This document shows, in pieces, positions 16,701 through 23,711 of a stretch of DNA of 53,752 nt. Under the pieces are notes generated by a model. That model had not been told where the DNA came from and made no database searches. It saw only the letters and a list, made by a program, of their open reading frames with translations. The stretch covers positions 1-53,752 of the forward strand of contig CAJUSG010000003.1 of the NCBI GenBank assembly GCA_910589085.1. The letters are read 5' to 3'. Source of the stretch: an uncultured Oscillospiraceae bacterium (GTDB lineage Bacteria; Bacillota; Clostridia; Oscillospirales; Oscillospiraceae). Made by a program: the position numbers and the translations under genes. Within the stretch, counting starts at the first letter, position 1. Each line of letters starts with the position of its first letter.

Positions 16701-17314
16701 AGGGCCGCGCACTGGACCAGGAGGCGGTGGAGGGGACGGCTCAGCCGGTTCGCCGGCAGCCCATTACCCGGCCCAACTTCATTGCGGAGGAGCGGGGTCT
16801 TACCCCGGCCCAGCGGGGGACGGCGCTCCACTTGGCTATGCAGTACCTGGCCCTGGATGGAGAGGGCAGTCCCCAGGCGATAGCAATGGAGCTGGACCGG
16901 CTGACAGAAGCGGGCTTTTTGACAAAACTCCAGCGGGAGTCGGTGGAGCCGGAGCGGCTGTCCGCCTTTTTGGCCAGCCCCCTGGGACAGGCTATGGCCG
17001 CGGCGGGAGAGAGGTGCCGCCGGGAGTTTAAGTTTTCGGTGTTGGATTCCGCCCTGAACTACTTCCCAGACGGGAGGGAGGAGGAGGTTCTGCTCCAGGG
17101 GGTCATCGATGCGTGGTTCGAGGGGGAGGACGGCACAATCACCGTGGTGGACTTTAAGAGCGACCGGGTGCGTCCCGGCGGGGAGCGGGCCCAGGCAGAG
17201 GAGTATCGCCCGCAGCTGGCAGCCTACAGCCTGGCCCTGTCCGCCATCCTGGGAAAGCCCGTCAACCGGCAGGTGCTGTGGTTCTTTGCTACCGATACGG
17301 CGGTTGAGCTGTAG
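13709..17314 (+). CDS. addA: ATP-dependent helicase/nuclease AddA
   Basis: 1201-residue AddA subunit: UvrD-family helicase plus C-terminal RecB-like nuclease. Residues 1-40 hold LTDEQQKIVDDRGGELLVSA and Walker A AAAGSGKTRVL. The Walker B region is VLVDEYQDTNQVQN. Helicase motif III/IV-like GDVKQSIYRFR follows, then motif VI LLYVAMTRAREKL. The nuclease motif VVDFKSDRV is near the C-terminus. All expected active-site features are intact and length is typical. AAAGGAGG precedes ATG 13709. It is the last gene before the AT-rich island; a 10-bp hairpin follows its stop. Confidence 0.95.
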   Translation: MLFPLTDEQQKIVDDRGGELLVSAAAGSGKTRVLVERLLDRVTKEEVDIDRFLVITFTKAAAAELRGRIAQELSDRLAQNPNDGHLRRQTTLIYRAQISTIHSFCAALLRESGHLLDLDPDFRLCDEGEGQVLMQQVLEDVLDRRYEDLTEDSPFALLADTLSAGRDDSRLAQITVDIFAQVQSYPDPARWLKEQKDLWNWKDIADLSQTIWGRELLEDARRQVRFCRDRLLQARELCRADELLEANYAPSISAVLEELDAFLREASWDKACVRLPVSFPAAGRKRKRALALSPFREEEVAQAGERMKAIRLGCKKALDKMSESFMGDTAAQLEELALSAPVVEALMDLVLDFQAAFSREKARRGLVDFSDLEHFAVRLLTDGEGKPSELAQYWAGRYDEVLVDEYQDTNQVQNAIFNAISGGGRKLFQVGDVKQSIYRFRLADPSIFLKKFNGYPDGDRAAEGEARRRLLSQNFRSRPQVLEGCNDLFRSIMSTEFGELDYDDSQKLVPGKKFPENGGEDGTDPYALELDAIDLSFLGDQEGERDDKNLLEARFAARRVRALLDMPLMVEEGEGLRPLRPSDVMILLRSPGPVLHHYLQALNEEGIAWNAEGDGDFFETTEVNVALAILQIVDNPRQDVPLIAALRSPVYGFTGDKLALLRAESNGDFYTALVQAAERGDGECRDFLDSLEELRFGSGDRTCRQLMWHIFEKTNLLGVFGAMEGGGERQSNLLSLYALAGQMENSGCRTLFQFLLRVERLKKTGSRLGHSSGNSREGEGVSILSVHRSKGLEKPVVLVCGLTRRINRDNLMRPVLFHPELGVGPRGLDRERMVEYPTLARRAVARRLEREMMAEELRLLYVAMTRAREKLILILGLSEGADAIARLGESLPVSPMSLERQQSTGGWVLLHTLTRPEGRALRSLAGLPEEYEEGLGPAWDIRWADGTLLREAHETEGNYTDLPREEMPDEDLAARLSWTYPHMAAANLPSKLTATQIKGRALDQEAVEGTAQPVRRQPITRPNFIAEERGLTPAQRGTALHLAMQYLALDGEGSPQAIAMELDRLTEAGFLTKLQRESVEPERLSAFLASPLGQAMAAAGERCRREFKFSVLDSALNYFPDGREEEVLLQGVIDAWFEGEDGTITVVDFKSDRVRPGGERAQAEEYRPQLAAYSLALSAILGKPVNRQVLWFFATDTAVEL

Positions 17315-17328
17315 GAGAGCCGTCAACG

Positions 17329-17360
17329 CGGTACGGGCTGCTGTGAGAACGCCCGTACCG
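17329..17360 (+). terminator. Hairpin after addA
   Basis: 10-bp stem (17329-17338 with 17351-17360) 15 nt after the addA stop. There is no T run, so its role as a terminator is tentative. Confidence 0.45.
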
Positions 17361-17399
17361 TGTGCGGCGATATGGGCGCGTGCCTTTGAAAGAAAAATT

Positions 17400-17428
17400 C
17401 CGAAGTCCTTAAACCTCAAGGACTTCGG
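17400..17428 (-). terminator. Hairpin with minus-strand T tract at the island edge
   Basis: 11-bp stem (17400-17410 with 17418-17428). On the minus strand it is followed by AATTTTTCTTTC, so it would stop leftward transcription coming from the FRG operon ~390 nt upstream of it. Confidence 0.55.
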
Positions 17429-17449
17429 GATTGGACTGTGTTGACGAAA

Positions 17450-17705
17450 AGATACGGCTTTCTGGTCCGCACCCAAACCGGAGCGGGTCCGATTTCGCTC
17501 CGATGTGGACTGTGGTGCCCCCAAAGATGCGGCTATCAGGTCTGCACCCAAAACCAACTCGAAGCCCAGCGCAGCGGGTTCGAGTTGGAAAGGAGGAGCA
17601 AAGGAGAGAAACGCAGTTTTAAGGCGGCCCCAAAAGGGACCGCCTTAAAACGGAGTGGAGCGGATTTTGCTCCGACGTGGACTGTGGTGCCAAAAAAGAT
17701 GCAAA
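17450..17705. repeat. Nested direct and inverted repeats in the addA-FRG gap
   Basis: The 505-nt gap 17315-17819 has no believable gene. It carries two copies of AAGAT(A/G)CGGCT...GCACCCAAA (from ~17450 and ~17523) and two copies of a ~30-bp block containing GCTCCGA(T/C)GTGGACTGTGGTGCC (near 17495 and 17670). It also has an AACTCGAA...TTCGAGTT hairpin (~17554-17588) and a TTTTAAGGCGG...CCGCCTTAAAA hairpin (~17617-17650). The pattern is of dispersed intergenic repeats inserted into each other. Short frames across it are shadows. Confidence 0.6.
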
Positions 17706-17819
17706 TCAGTTGAGGTACGGCAGTTTTGGTAGCTACCGCATCTTGAATCGAACATATATCTTAAAGAGTTGAATCATTTTAAACCGTCCGGCAAATACTG
17801 TCCCTATATTCTTGCCAAT

Positions 17820-18629
17820 TCAGCCCCGATGGTAATATCTTCTTTTTAGCCACTGTGCAATTCCATCCAACCCTGGGTATATCATTCGTTCGCTGATGTT
17901 TATGTGATCCAAAAAATCTCGAATTTGCCAGCACAGATCAGCATGAATGATATATTTAACAGAGTTGTTTGTCTTTTCATCTAAAAATTTTTCTACATTA
18001 GATATCCCGTTGGGAATTGCTAAAAAGAAGGAATACTGATTAATGATCCTTTGGTCCATTGACAAAGGCTCCAATAAAAGCAGAGAGGATTTTTTCATGT
18101 CTTTATCGTAAGTAGCTAAGTCAATTTTTAGACTTTCGAGCATACTTACAGTGAATAAATGAGCGTGGTTTTGGCATAGAGCATGCTTATATTTAGCTGG
18201 TAGCAGTTGGTTCAGTTCTTCAATGTCGATTTTCCAAAGTGCGGCATTGGTTTTTCCTAAACCGTCCAAATCTATCCCGCTGGTAGCAAAATGCAACCCA
18301 ACCAAGGGAGAATAGGACCAATCCATCAGTCGAGTCGGCAGTCCGTGATGCTGACCAATTACCATCCTCGACCATTCAGACTGCGCCATGGCGTTTGTTT
18401 CTTTGACGGCGTATTTATAAAAGTTGTTGAGCAAGGCGTTTTCGATTTTCACCTGTTCCGATTTGCATATCCTACTAAGGCTGGTTACAAGTTTGTAGTT
18501 GCTGTTGGAAAGACCTCGATATAAATATTTTGAGCGGTGGCGTTTCAAATCATCTCGATAGTCTTGCTCCATAATAATGGCATACAAATCATCCATGCTT
18601 GTAATTTCTATTTTCGTTACCACACTCAT
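17820..18629 (-). CDS. FRG-domain protein, last gene of the five-gene island operon
   Basis: 269 residues from ATG 18629. FRG domain: YRGL at 37-40 and the core GQHHGLPTRLMDWSYSPLVG (92-111) followed by LHFA. The FRG domain is a widespread small domain of uncertain biochemistry, often found in phage-defence and toxin contexts. The gene overlaps the NACHT gene by 4 nt (ATGA). The AGGAGG that would serve it lies 1 nt from the ATG, so the in-frame GTG two codons later (18623) may be the real start. AT-rich like the rest of the operon. Most likely the effector or sensor partner of the upstream STAND protein; that role is inferred from position. Confidence 0.85.
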   Translation of the reverse strand: MSVVTKIEITSMDDLYAIIMEQDYRDDLKRHRSKYLYRGLSNSNYKLVTSLSRICKSEQVKIENALLNNFYKYAVKETNAMAQSEWSRMVIGQHHGLPTRLMDWSYSPLVGLHFATSGIDLDGLGKTNAALWKIDIEELNQLLPAKYKHALCQNHAHLFTVSMLESLKIDLATYDKDMKKSSLLLLEPLSMDQRIINQYSFFLAIPNGISNVEKFLDEKTNNSVKYIIHADLCWQIRDFLDHINISERMIYPGLDGIAQWLKRRYYHRG

Positions 18630-21046
18630 ACCTCCTCGAACAATGCTTTCAAGATAGTGAATTCTGCTTCGATCTTTTCTTGGAACAAGACGTATTCCCT
18701 TTTCCATGCCGGATTTGGGGAATAAATAATCTTTGTTTCCAATTCCACCATAAGTTTCTGCGAGAGTGGTTGTGTAGATTGCCGCGCTTGAATCAGCTGA
18801 ATCATTGTTCGTAATTCAATCCTTCTGAGAAAATAGTGTTGCTTTTCTTTGCTACGCATATGCTTAAGAATGGCGTTTAAAGTACCGTCCCACGGCGTGG
18901 AGCCGTCATCCATGTACGGCATATATCGCTCGTCAAATACCTTGTCTGAGTAATAGGCGAGGTGGTAGCCTCTGTTTGCTTTGCTGAACTGCCCATTGTT
19001 GGTCAGTTCCTGATAAAATTCCTCCTCTTTGTCCAGATCTCCTAGCTTAACCATACCAAACAGCAACGATAGCCGCACAGAAGTGTGCCTCTCTAATGAA
19101 TGTATCCTTTCCAGTAGGGCAGTTCGTTCAACTGTCTCAATTCGAGACAGGTGGTACACTGCATGTACCCGTGTAGCGACCGCCTCAAAACAATCTTTGC
19201 CCAAATTCTTGTAGTACTGGTCTTCGATATTTTTGACTATCTTCCTTTTGACTATCTCGTCTTTTTCCCGAATGATACCCCGGAAGTATCGATTCATTTC
19301 TGGCCGGATGACATATTGGAGGAAGGTTGGGTAGGGGGTCTTTTTCTTCAAACACGCATTGCACAAGGCCCTAGCCACGAGGTATTCTAAAAATTGATCG
19401 TGGAATGCACCGGATACGGTATCGCCACTGATATCATAAATAACATGCAGTAGGTTTTCACTGCAAATTTTACACTGGGCAGGAGCATATTTTTTTATTT
19501 TAGATAGGATATCTTTGACCATATTTTGTTCTGCAGGATTCTGTAATCTGTTCTCATACAAAAACCATGCAAAATATGCCCAATATTCCAAAATATCACC
19601 GCAGTCCGCCGTGAGTTCTGTATGATTGCTTTTTTCTCGTTCCGCTATGGACTCTAAGCATTTTTCGAATAGGGCCACTCTTGTCCGTATGGTTTCAGGG
19701 ACCTTGAGGCGGTTTTCTTCGATAATTGAAAGTAGCATAGTAATCAGGAGTGGGCTGTCTAAAATTTCTACCAGCTCTTCGTTGCTTAGTAAAAGTCCTC
19801 GGATATTTTCCTCCAACTCTGTGCTTTTTAGGGTTACTTTACTACAAAAAATACGAATGTACTCCAGCGCCTTTTGGTCGTCCCATTTCTGGATCCCGAT
19901 AACATAGGAAAAGCGGTCCATCAAATTGCAACTGTTGAGATATTTGTGGGCGTACTGTTCACGACAGGTAAGCAGTATTGTGGAGCTGAAAATGGAGGAA
20001 GTGCACATATTTTGCAGTTGCTTGGGTGTGATCCGCTCCGCGATCTCATCGAATCCATCCATGTAGAACACAAAGCTGATATCTGAAATGTCCAGAAGGG
20101 GGTAAAGGGGACGGCCAATTTCGCGGAAACAGACCGCTAAATAGTCTTCAATTTGAAAGGAACCATTCACATCCTGGTTTTTCAGCCAGATATAAATGGG
20201 GAGAAGATAGGTGCTGTGCGCCTGGGATTCGGCCGCGTGAGCCAAAAAAGCTTTTGCCAACACGGTGGTCTTGCCGTACCCTGCCTCACCTAGCACAAGG
20301 GTAGACTTTCTATCCGCAAGATGGGCTGCGATTTTTTCACTGATTTCCCCTGGCTCGGTGTCTTTGCCTGAGAGATAGAGGTAGTTTGGGTCAACGTAAT
20401 ACTCCCTGTCCAATACATCACCAAGACTCATGGAAAAACCGGTAGAGGTACGCCTGCGTTTGATTTGCTCCACCTGGTTTTGTATGATTATTTGCAGATA
20501 ATAGTGAGACAGACCCTTCAGCGTTCCCTCTATTCTGTTTAAAAGCTCAGCAGCGCCGTAGTAGGCATTAACCCAGTTGTTGGGCTGTCCATACTCCTGA
20601 CAATCGATCGCATAGATCAACTCCAACACCTCGACAGATTCCACATAGTGGCACTCAAATTGGATGTTAGTCTGGCCTTTCAGGGTGGACAGCCTTGCAA
20701 GCCTATATTTCTTATATTCCTCCCAGGCATTTTTTTCCAAAAAAACGTAGGTTGGGATATTCTTTTTGATGGAGGTAATATACTCTTCATGGGTAATAGC
20801 GTACTTTCCGTCTAAGGTAAGGCCGGCGCGCTTGTTGATGATCAAGATAGAGATATCCGCCCTAGCGAGGGCATCTAAACAAATGTCACGAGACGTCCGA
20901 TTGGGAGGCTTAGGGAAATCGGGCTGCTCATATGCGGATATGTCAAACCCTTTTTCACTTAACAGCCTGATAATCTGCTCACGCTCGTGCTCCAAATCAT
21001 CATGGGTTGATAAAACCGCCACAAACCAATTCCGACAGAGAGCCAT
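18626..21046 (-). CDS. DUF4062-NACHT STAND NTPase
   Basis: 806 residues. The N-terminal ~150 match DUF4062, a Rossmann-like domain seen at the N-terminus of NTPases: FVAVLSTHDDLEHEREQI at 8-25, ARADISILIINKRAG at 61-75, then THEEY. The P-loop NACHT NTPase has Walker A GEAGYGKTT (253-261), Walker B FVFYMDGFDEI (~325-335) and sensor-like STILLTCREQYA. The C-terminal ~450 residues are helical and lack obvious TPR or WD repeats; this is where a STAND protein would sense its trigger. AAGGAGAT precedes ATG 21046. It lies 21 nt after the methyltransferase stop and is coupled to the FRG gene. Related in architecture to Avs/bNACHT antiphage proteins; the specific function is inferred. Confidence 0.88.
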   Translation of the reverse strand: MALCRNWFVAVLSTHDDLEHEREQIIRLLSEKGFDISAYEQPDFPKPPNRTSRDICLDALARADISILIINKRAGLTLDGKYAITHEEYITSIKKNIPTYVFLEKNAWEEYKKYRLARLSTLKGQTNIQFECHYVESVEVLELIYAIDCQEYGQPNNWVNAYYGAAELLNRIEGTLKGLSHYYLQIIIQNQVEQIKRRRTSTGFSMSLGDVLDREYYVDPNYLYLSGKDTEPGEISEKIAAHLADRKSTLVLGEAGYGKTTVLAKAFLAHAAESQAHSTYLLPIYIWLKNQDVNGSFQIEDYLAVCFREIGRPLYPLLDISDISFVFYMDGFDEIAERITPKQLQNMCTSSIFSSTILLTCREQYAHKYLNSCNLMDRFSYVIGIQKWDDQKALEYIRIFCSKVTLKSTELEENIRGLLLSNEELVEILDSPLLITMLLSIIEENRLKVPETIRTRVALFEKCLESIAEREKSNHTELTADCGDILEYWAYFAWFLYENRLQNPAEQNMVKDILSKIKKYAPAQCKICSENLLHVIYDISGDTVSGAFHDQFLEYLVARALCNACLKKKTPYPTFLQYVIRPEMNRYFRGIIREKDEIVKRKIVKNIEDQYYKNLGKDCFEAVATRVHAVYHLSRIETVERTALLERIHSLERHTSVRLSLLFGMVKLGDLDKEEEFYQELTNNGQFSKANRGYHLAYYSDKVFDERYMPYMDDGSTPWDGTLNAILKHMRSKEKQHYFLRRIELRTMIQLIQARQSTQPLSQKLMVELETKIIYSPNPAWKREYVLFQEKIEAEFTILKALFEEV

Positions 21047-21067
21047 GAGGCCATCTCCTTATCCTTT

Positions 21068-22321
21068 CTATTTGGGTGCCTTTTTAAAAATTAAAAGTGT
21101 TTCTGTATCTACGCCGCCATCGTGCGGCTCTTTATGGCTGACTTTTCGAACTGTTTCAAAAAATAATTTAAAAGGGAAATTGCCCAAAATGTCCTCTCGG
21201 ATTGCTGAAATTGTGTCGATACTGTTAGTGATTTTGCCTTTCCCTTGGCCGATGACCATGCAAAAATACTTATCGGGTTTTAAAACCCGGTTCACTTCCG
21301 ATACTGATAAATGGATGTCCTCATAAAAGGTACTGACTACTCGATCTTGGTTCCCTTTTCGCCTCGTTCTCGCACCAATCTCACGTCTCGTTAATTGGGT
21401 CAAATCCTCTTCATGAAAGAACAAATCCTGAAGCCGCATCGTCTTGATATAATCCTGTACACATAGATACGGGGGAGAGGTCAGGACAAAATCGACGCTT
21501 CTATCTTGGATCCAGCTCAAATCTCTAGCATCGCCGTTTTGAATCACTGAACGTTCGATAACTGAGTTTAAGCAGTTGCCCTCGTTTTGAATCTGGTAGT
21601 TGTGGACCAGTTCTGCCGTGGAGCGGCTAATTCGTTGCATCATGGATGCGTAAGCCTTAAGTGCGCTAATGTAAACAAACTTTTTGGGTTTACAGTTATC
21701 TGTGATGTAGGTAAAATGCTCCCTCTGAGAACAGGTCGTTTTCAAAATATTTGAAAAGGCTAGCTTTCGTATTTTGCATATTTTCGGGTCATCGTCTTGG
21801 TCATGGATTAAATCCCAGATAGCCAGCAGCTCGATTAAGGTCTTTCGGTGATACCAATACACTGTATCGCCTATAATATGCCGTTCTGCTAGTGCCGCTT
21901 CCAGATCTTGTTCTACACTAAGATCCTCTACTGTATAGGTGGATTCGTCTTCCCACAGAGAAACATTTTGTAGCATTGTAATGTCCCTGTATGTAACTTC
22001 CTCCAAGCAGAATGGGTCCAAGACAGCAAGTTGGACAGCCAGAACCAATGCACTTACCATTTCTACTGCAAATGGATTGATATCATTGTAGAGGAAAGGC
22101 CGGTTTTGTTTGATGGCTTCATAGCAGGTGGTGCCGGCACCTCCAAAAGGATCCAGTACGGTTTCTCCGTTTTTCGTCAGCAAACCAATCAAAAATTTGG
22201 GAATTGGAGCAGGAAATCTCGCGATATACCATGGAATTGAACTAATATCAAGGGGGTATCTGTCGCGGCTATAATCAAAAAAGTCCCAGTTGATCTGCTC
22301 CAAGATCTTCCGCAAATTTTC
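21068..22321 (-). CDS. DNA methyltransferase (amino-MTase, TSPPY motif)
   Basis: 417 residues from ATG 22321; a GAGGTG lies just upstream of it, and ATGs at 22327 and 22351 are alternatives. The SAM-binding motif I VLDPFGGAGTT is near residue 56. The catalytic motif IV TSPPY is near 281, typical of N4-cytosine or N6-adenine methyltransferases. About 215 residues separate the two, room for a target-recognition region, an alpha-type order. The last third has LKPDKYFCMVIGQGKGK. No endonuclease gene is adjacent. Its 5' end overlaps the HD gene by about 47 nt in another frame. In this operon it may mark self DNA or alter a signal; that is inference. Confidence 0.85.
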   Translation of the reverse strand, partial: ENLRKILEQINWDFFDYSRDRYPLDISSIPWYIARFPAPIPKFLIGLLTKNGETVLDPFGGAGTTCYEAIKQNRPFLYNDINPFAVEMVSALVLAVQLAVLDPFCLEEVTYRDITMLQNVSLWEDESTYTVEDLSVEQDLEAALAERHIIGDTVYWYHRKTLIELLAIWDLIHDQDDDPKICKIRKLAFSNILKTTCSQREHFTYITDNCKPKKFVYISALKAYASMMQRISRSTAELVHNYQIQNEGNCLNSVIERSVIQNGDARDLSWIQDRSVDFVLTSPPYLCVQDYIKTMRLQDLFFHEEDLTQLTRREIGARTRRKGNQDRVVSTFYEDIHLSVSEVNRVLKPDKYFCMVIGQGKGKITNSIDTISAIREDILGNFPFKLFFETVRKVSHKEPHDGGVDTETLLIFKKAPK

Positions 22322-23711
22322 CATCCACATCACCTCTGTAGACCGATACATAGTAGTCTTGAAAAATATCCTTCTGGAGAGAAGAAATCAGTTGCTCTAA
22401 ATTTCCCTTACGAAACACAGTTTTAATCCGTCTTCTTTCTCCACCGTCTCCTAACTTGGTAGTATAGCCATTCGCCGCATGGGGGGTGAATAGGCCCAGC
22501 AAGGCAGCGTCCAGTTTCTCCTGGCCACTGGGGATACTATTCCCACCACCGGGAATGGCAGTGGAGTCAATCTCCCGTTTTCTCTTGTCTGGGTAAAAGT
22601 TCGCGATAATCGATAGGGTCTGTCCACTGGTTGGTTTGAGTTGGGACTTGGACATTTCGAATTCGTCTTTTGGATAGATGACTGAATCGTAATATATGGA
22701 AGCCGCCTGCTCAATCTGCGCGAGATGAGTATTGATAAATTTTGACGTGTTTTTGCCAGAAACATATAAAATGGCAATGCAGCTGTAAGGCTTGCAGAGC
22801 ATAACCCTAGTCATGATATCCCGACTTTTGGAATGTTTTAGGAGATATTCGTAGGTAAACACATGATCTGTTAACCGCCACAGGTCTTTGTGTAATCTGA
22901 TTTTGCTTTTGTCCTGGATGGACAGTTTATTGATCGCCTCTTTAATCATGGTTTGATAAGCAAAATCTTCTGTGCTCTCAAAAATTGCAGTGTACTGTAA
23001 ATCTCGAACCTTTTGCCAATATAAGATTTGGTCAGCATACTGTTGCCAGTCATACGCTACTCTGTCCTCAGAGATGACGAAGGCTTTTGCAAGGGTTTTA
23101 GCAATCTCCCCTCCGTCGATATCTAGGATACCCATGGCTGTAGATGCCCGAAAGACGTTGTCAATGTTATCAAGGTCCATTCCTTTGCTGTTTAAAATGG
23201 GGGACAGCACCTCCTCTGGACTGCCGATGGCGATTTTGGCGATTCTTGTAACATCAATTCCCAATTTTACCGCGCTTTCCTGTTGGCAGACACTGCGTAG
23301 CTTGAGGGAGGACCCACAGAAAATTTGTGCCAGTTCCCGGTCAAAACTGTCTGTCTTTCCGGTAATTAGATTGGAAAGATTTACTTCGTGGTCAAAGCCA
23401 AACTTGACCTGCAGAACTTCTTCCATTGCGTGAGCAAATGGGGGAGTACCAACATCATGATATAAGGCTGCGATCATCAGCTCTAGCTTATCCTTTTCCG
23501 TCAGCCGTAGCTTGTCTGCACAAATACCGGCTAGATAGCATACGCCCAAAGAATGCTCATATCTGGAAGTAGTAGAGAAGGAGGGAAATGCGACAAATGG
23601 ATTGTTAGCCATGCGTACTTCCTTCAATCGAAGTAGTCCAGGGCAGTCCAATAGATCATATATGATTTTAGGAAAGACCATCTTTTTGTAGAGGCGGTCA
23701 TATATTTTCAC
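22275..23711 (-). CDS. HD-domain phosphohydrolase, dNTPase-like
   Basis: 478 residues. The HD metal site is intact: RYEHSLG (H53), YHDVGTPPFAHAME (H85, D86, H94) and a downstream acidic GMDLDNIDNV. This matches the YwfO/dGTPase-like HD phosphohydrolases, which act on (d)NTPs or other phosphorylated nucleotides. The C-terminal ~200 residues are not recognised and contain a Gly/Pro-rich stretch. The start is GTG 23711, overlapping the radical SAM stop (GTGA); AGGAGG stands 9 nt upstream. Nucleotide depletion by HD dNTPases is an established antiphage strategy (SAMHD1-like, dGTPase systems), which makes it a plausible effector here; the substrate is unknown. Confidence 0.85.
   Translation of the reverse strand: MKIYDRLYKKMVFPKIIYDLLDCPGLLRLKEVRMANNPFVAFPSFSTTSRYEHSLGVCYLAGICADKLRLTEKDKLELMIAALYHDVGTPPFAHAMEEVLQVKFGFDHEVNLSNLITGKTDSFDRELAQIFCGSSLKLRSVCQQESAVKLGIDVTRIAKIAIGSPEEVLSPILNSKGMDLDNIDNVFRASTAMGILDIDGGEIAKTLAKAFVISEDRVAYDWQQYADQILYWQKVRDLQYTAIFESTEDFAYQTMIKEAINKLSIQDKSKIRLHKDLWRLTDHVFTYEYLLKHSKSRDIMTRVMLCKPYSCIAILYVSGKNTSKFINTHLAQIEQAASIYYDSVIYPKDEFEMSKSQLKPTSGQTLSIIANFYPDKRKREIDSTAIPGGGNSIPSGQEKLDAALLGLFTPHAANGYTTKLGDGGERRRIKTVFRKGNLEQLISSLQKDIFQDYYVSVYRGDVDGKFAEDLGADQLGLF

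Noticed and set aside
17523..17535. Possible left att copy of the tRNA-Leu 3' end (TGCGGCT)
   Set aside because: Only 7 nt match the tRNA end at 26402; not enough to call an attachment duplication.
15188..17557. 789-codon minus-strand frame opposite addA
   Set aside because: Shadow of addA, whose helicase and nuclease motifs are intact; composition is typical of antisense translation.
17431..17713. Short plus-strand frames (63 and 91 codons) after addA
   Set aside because: They are translations of intergenic repeats, without ribosome-binding sites.
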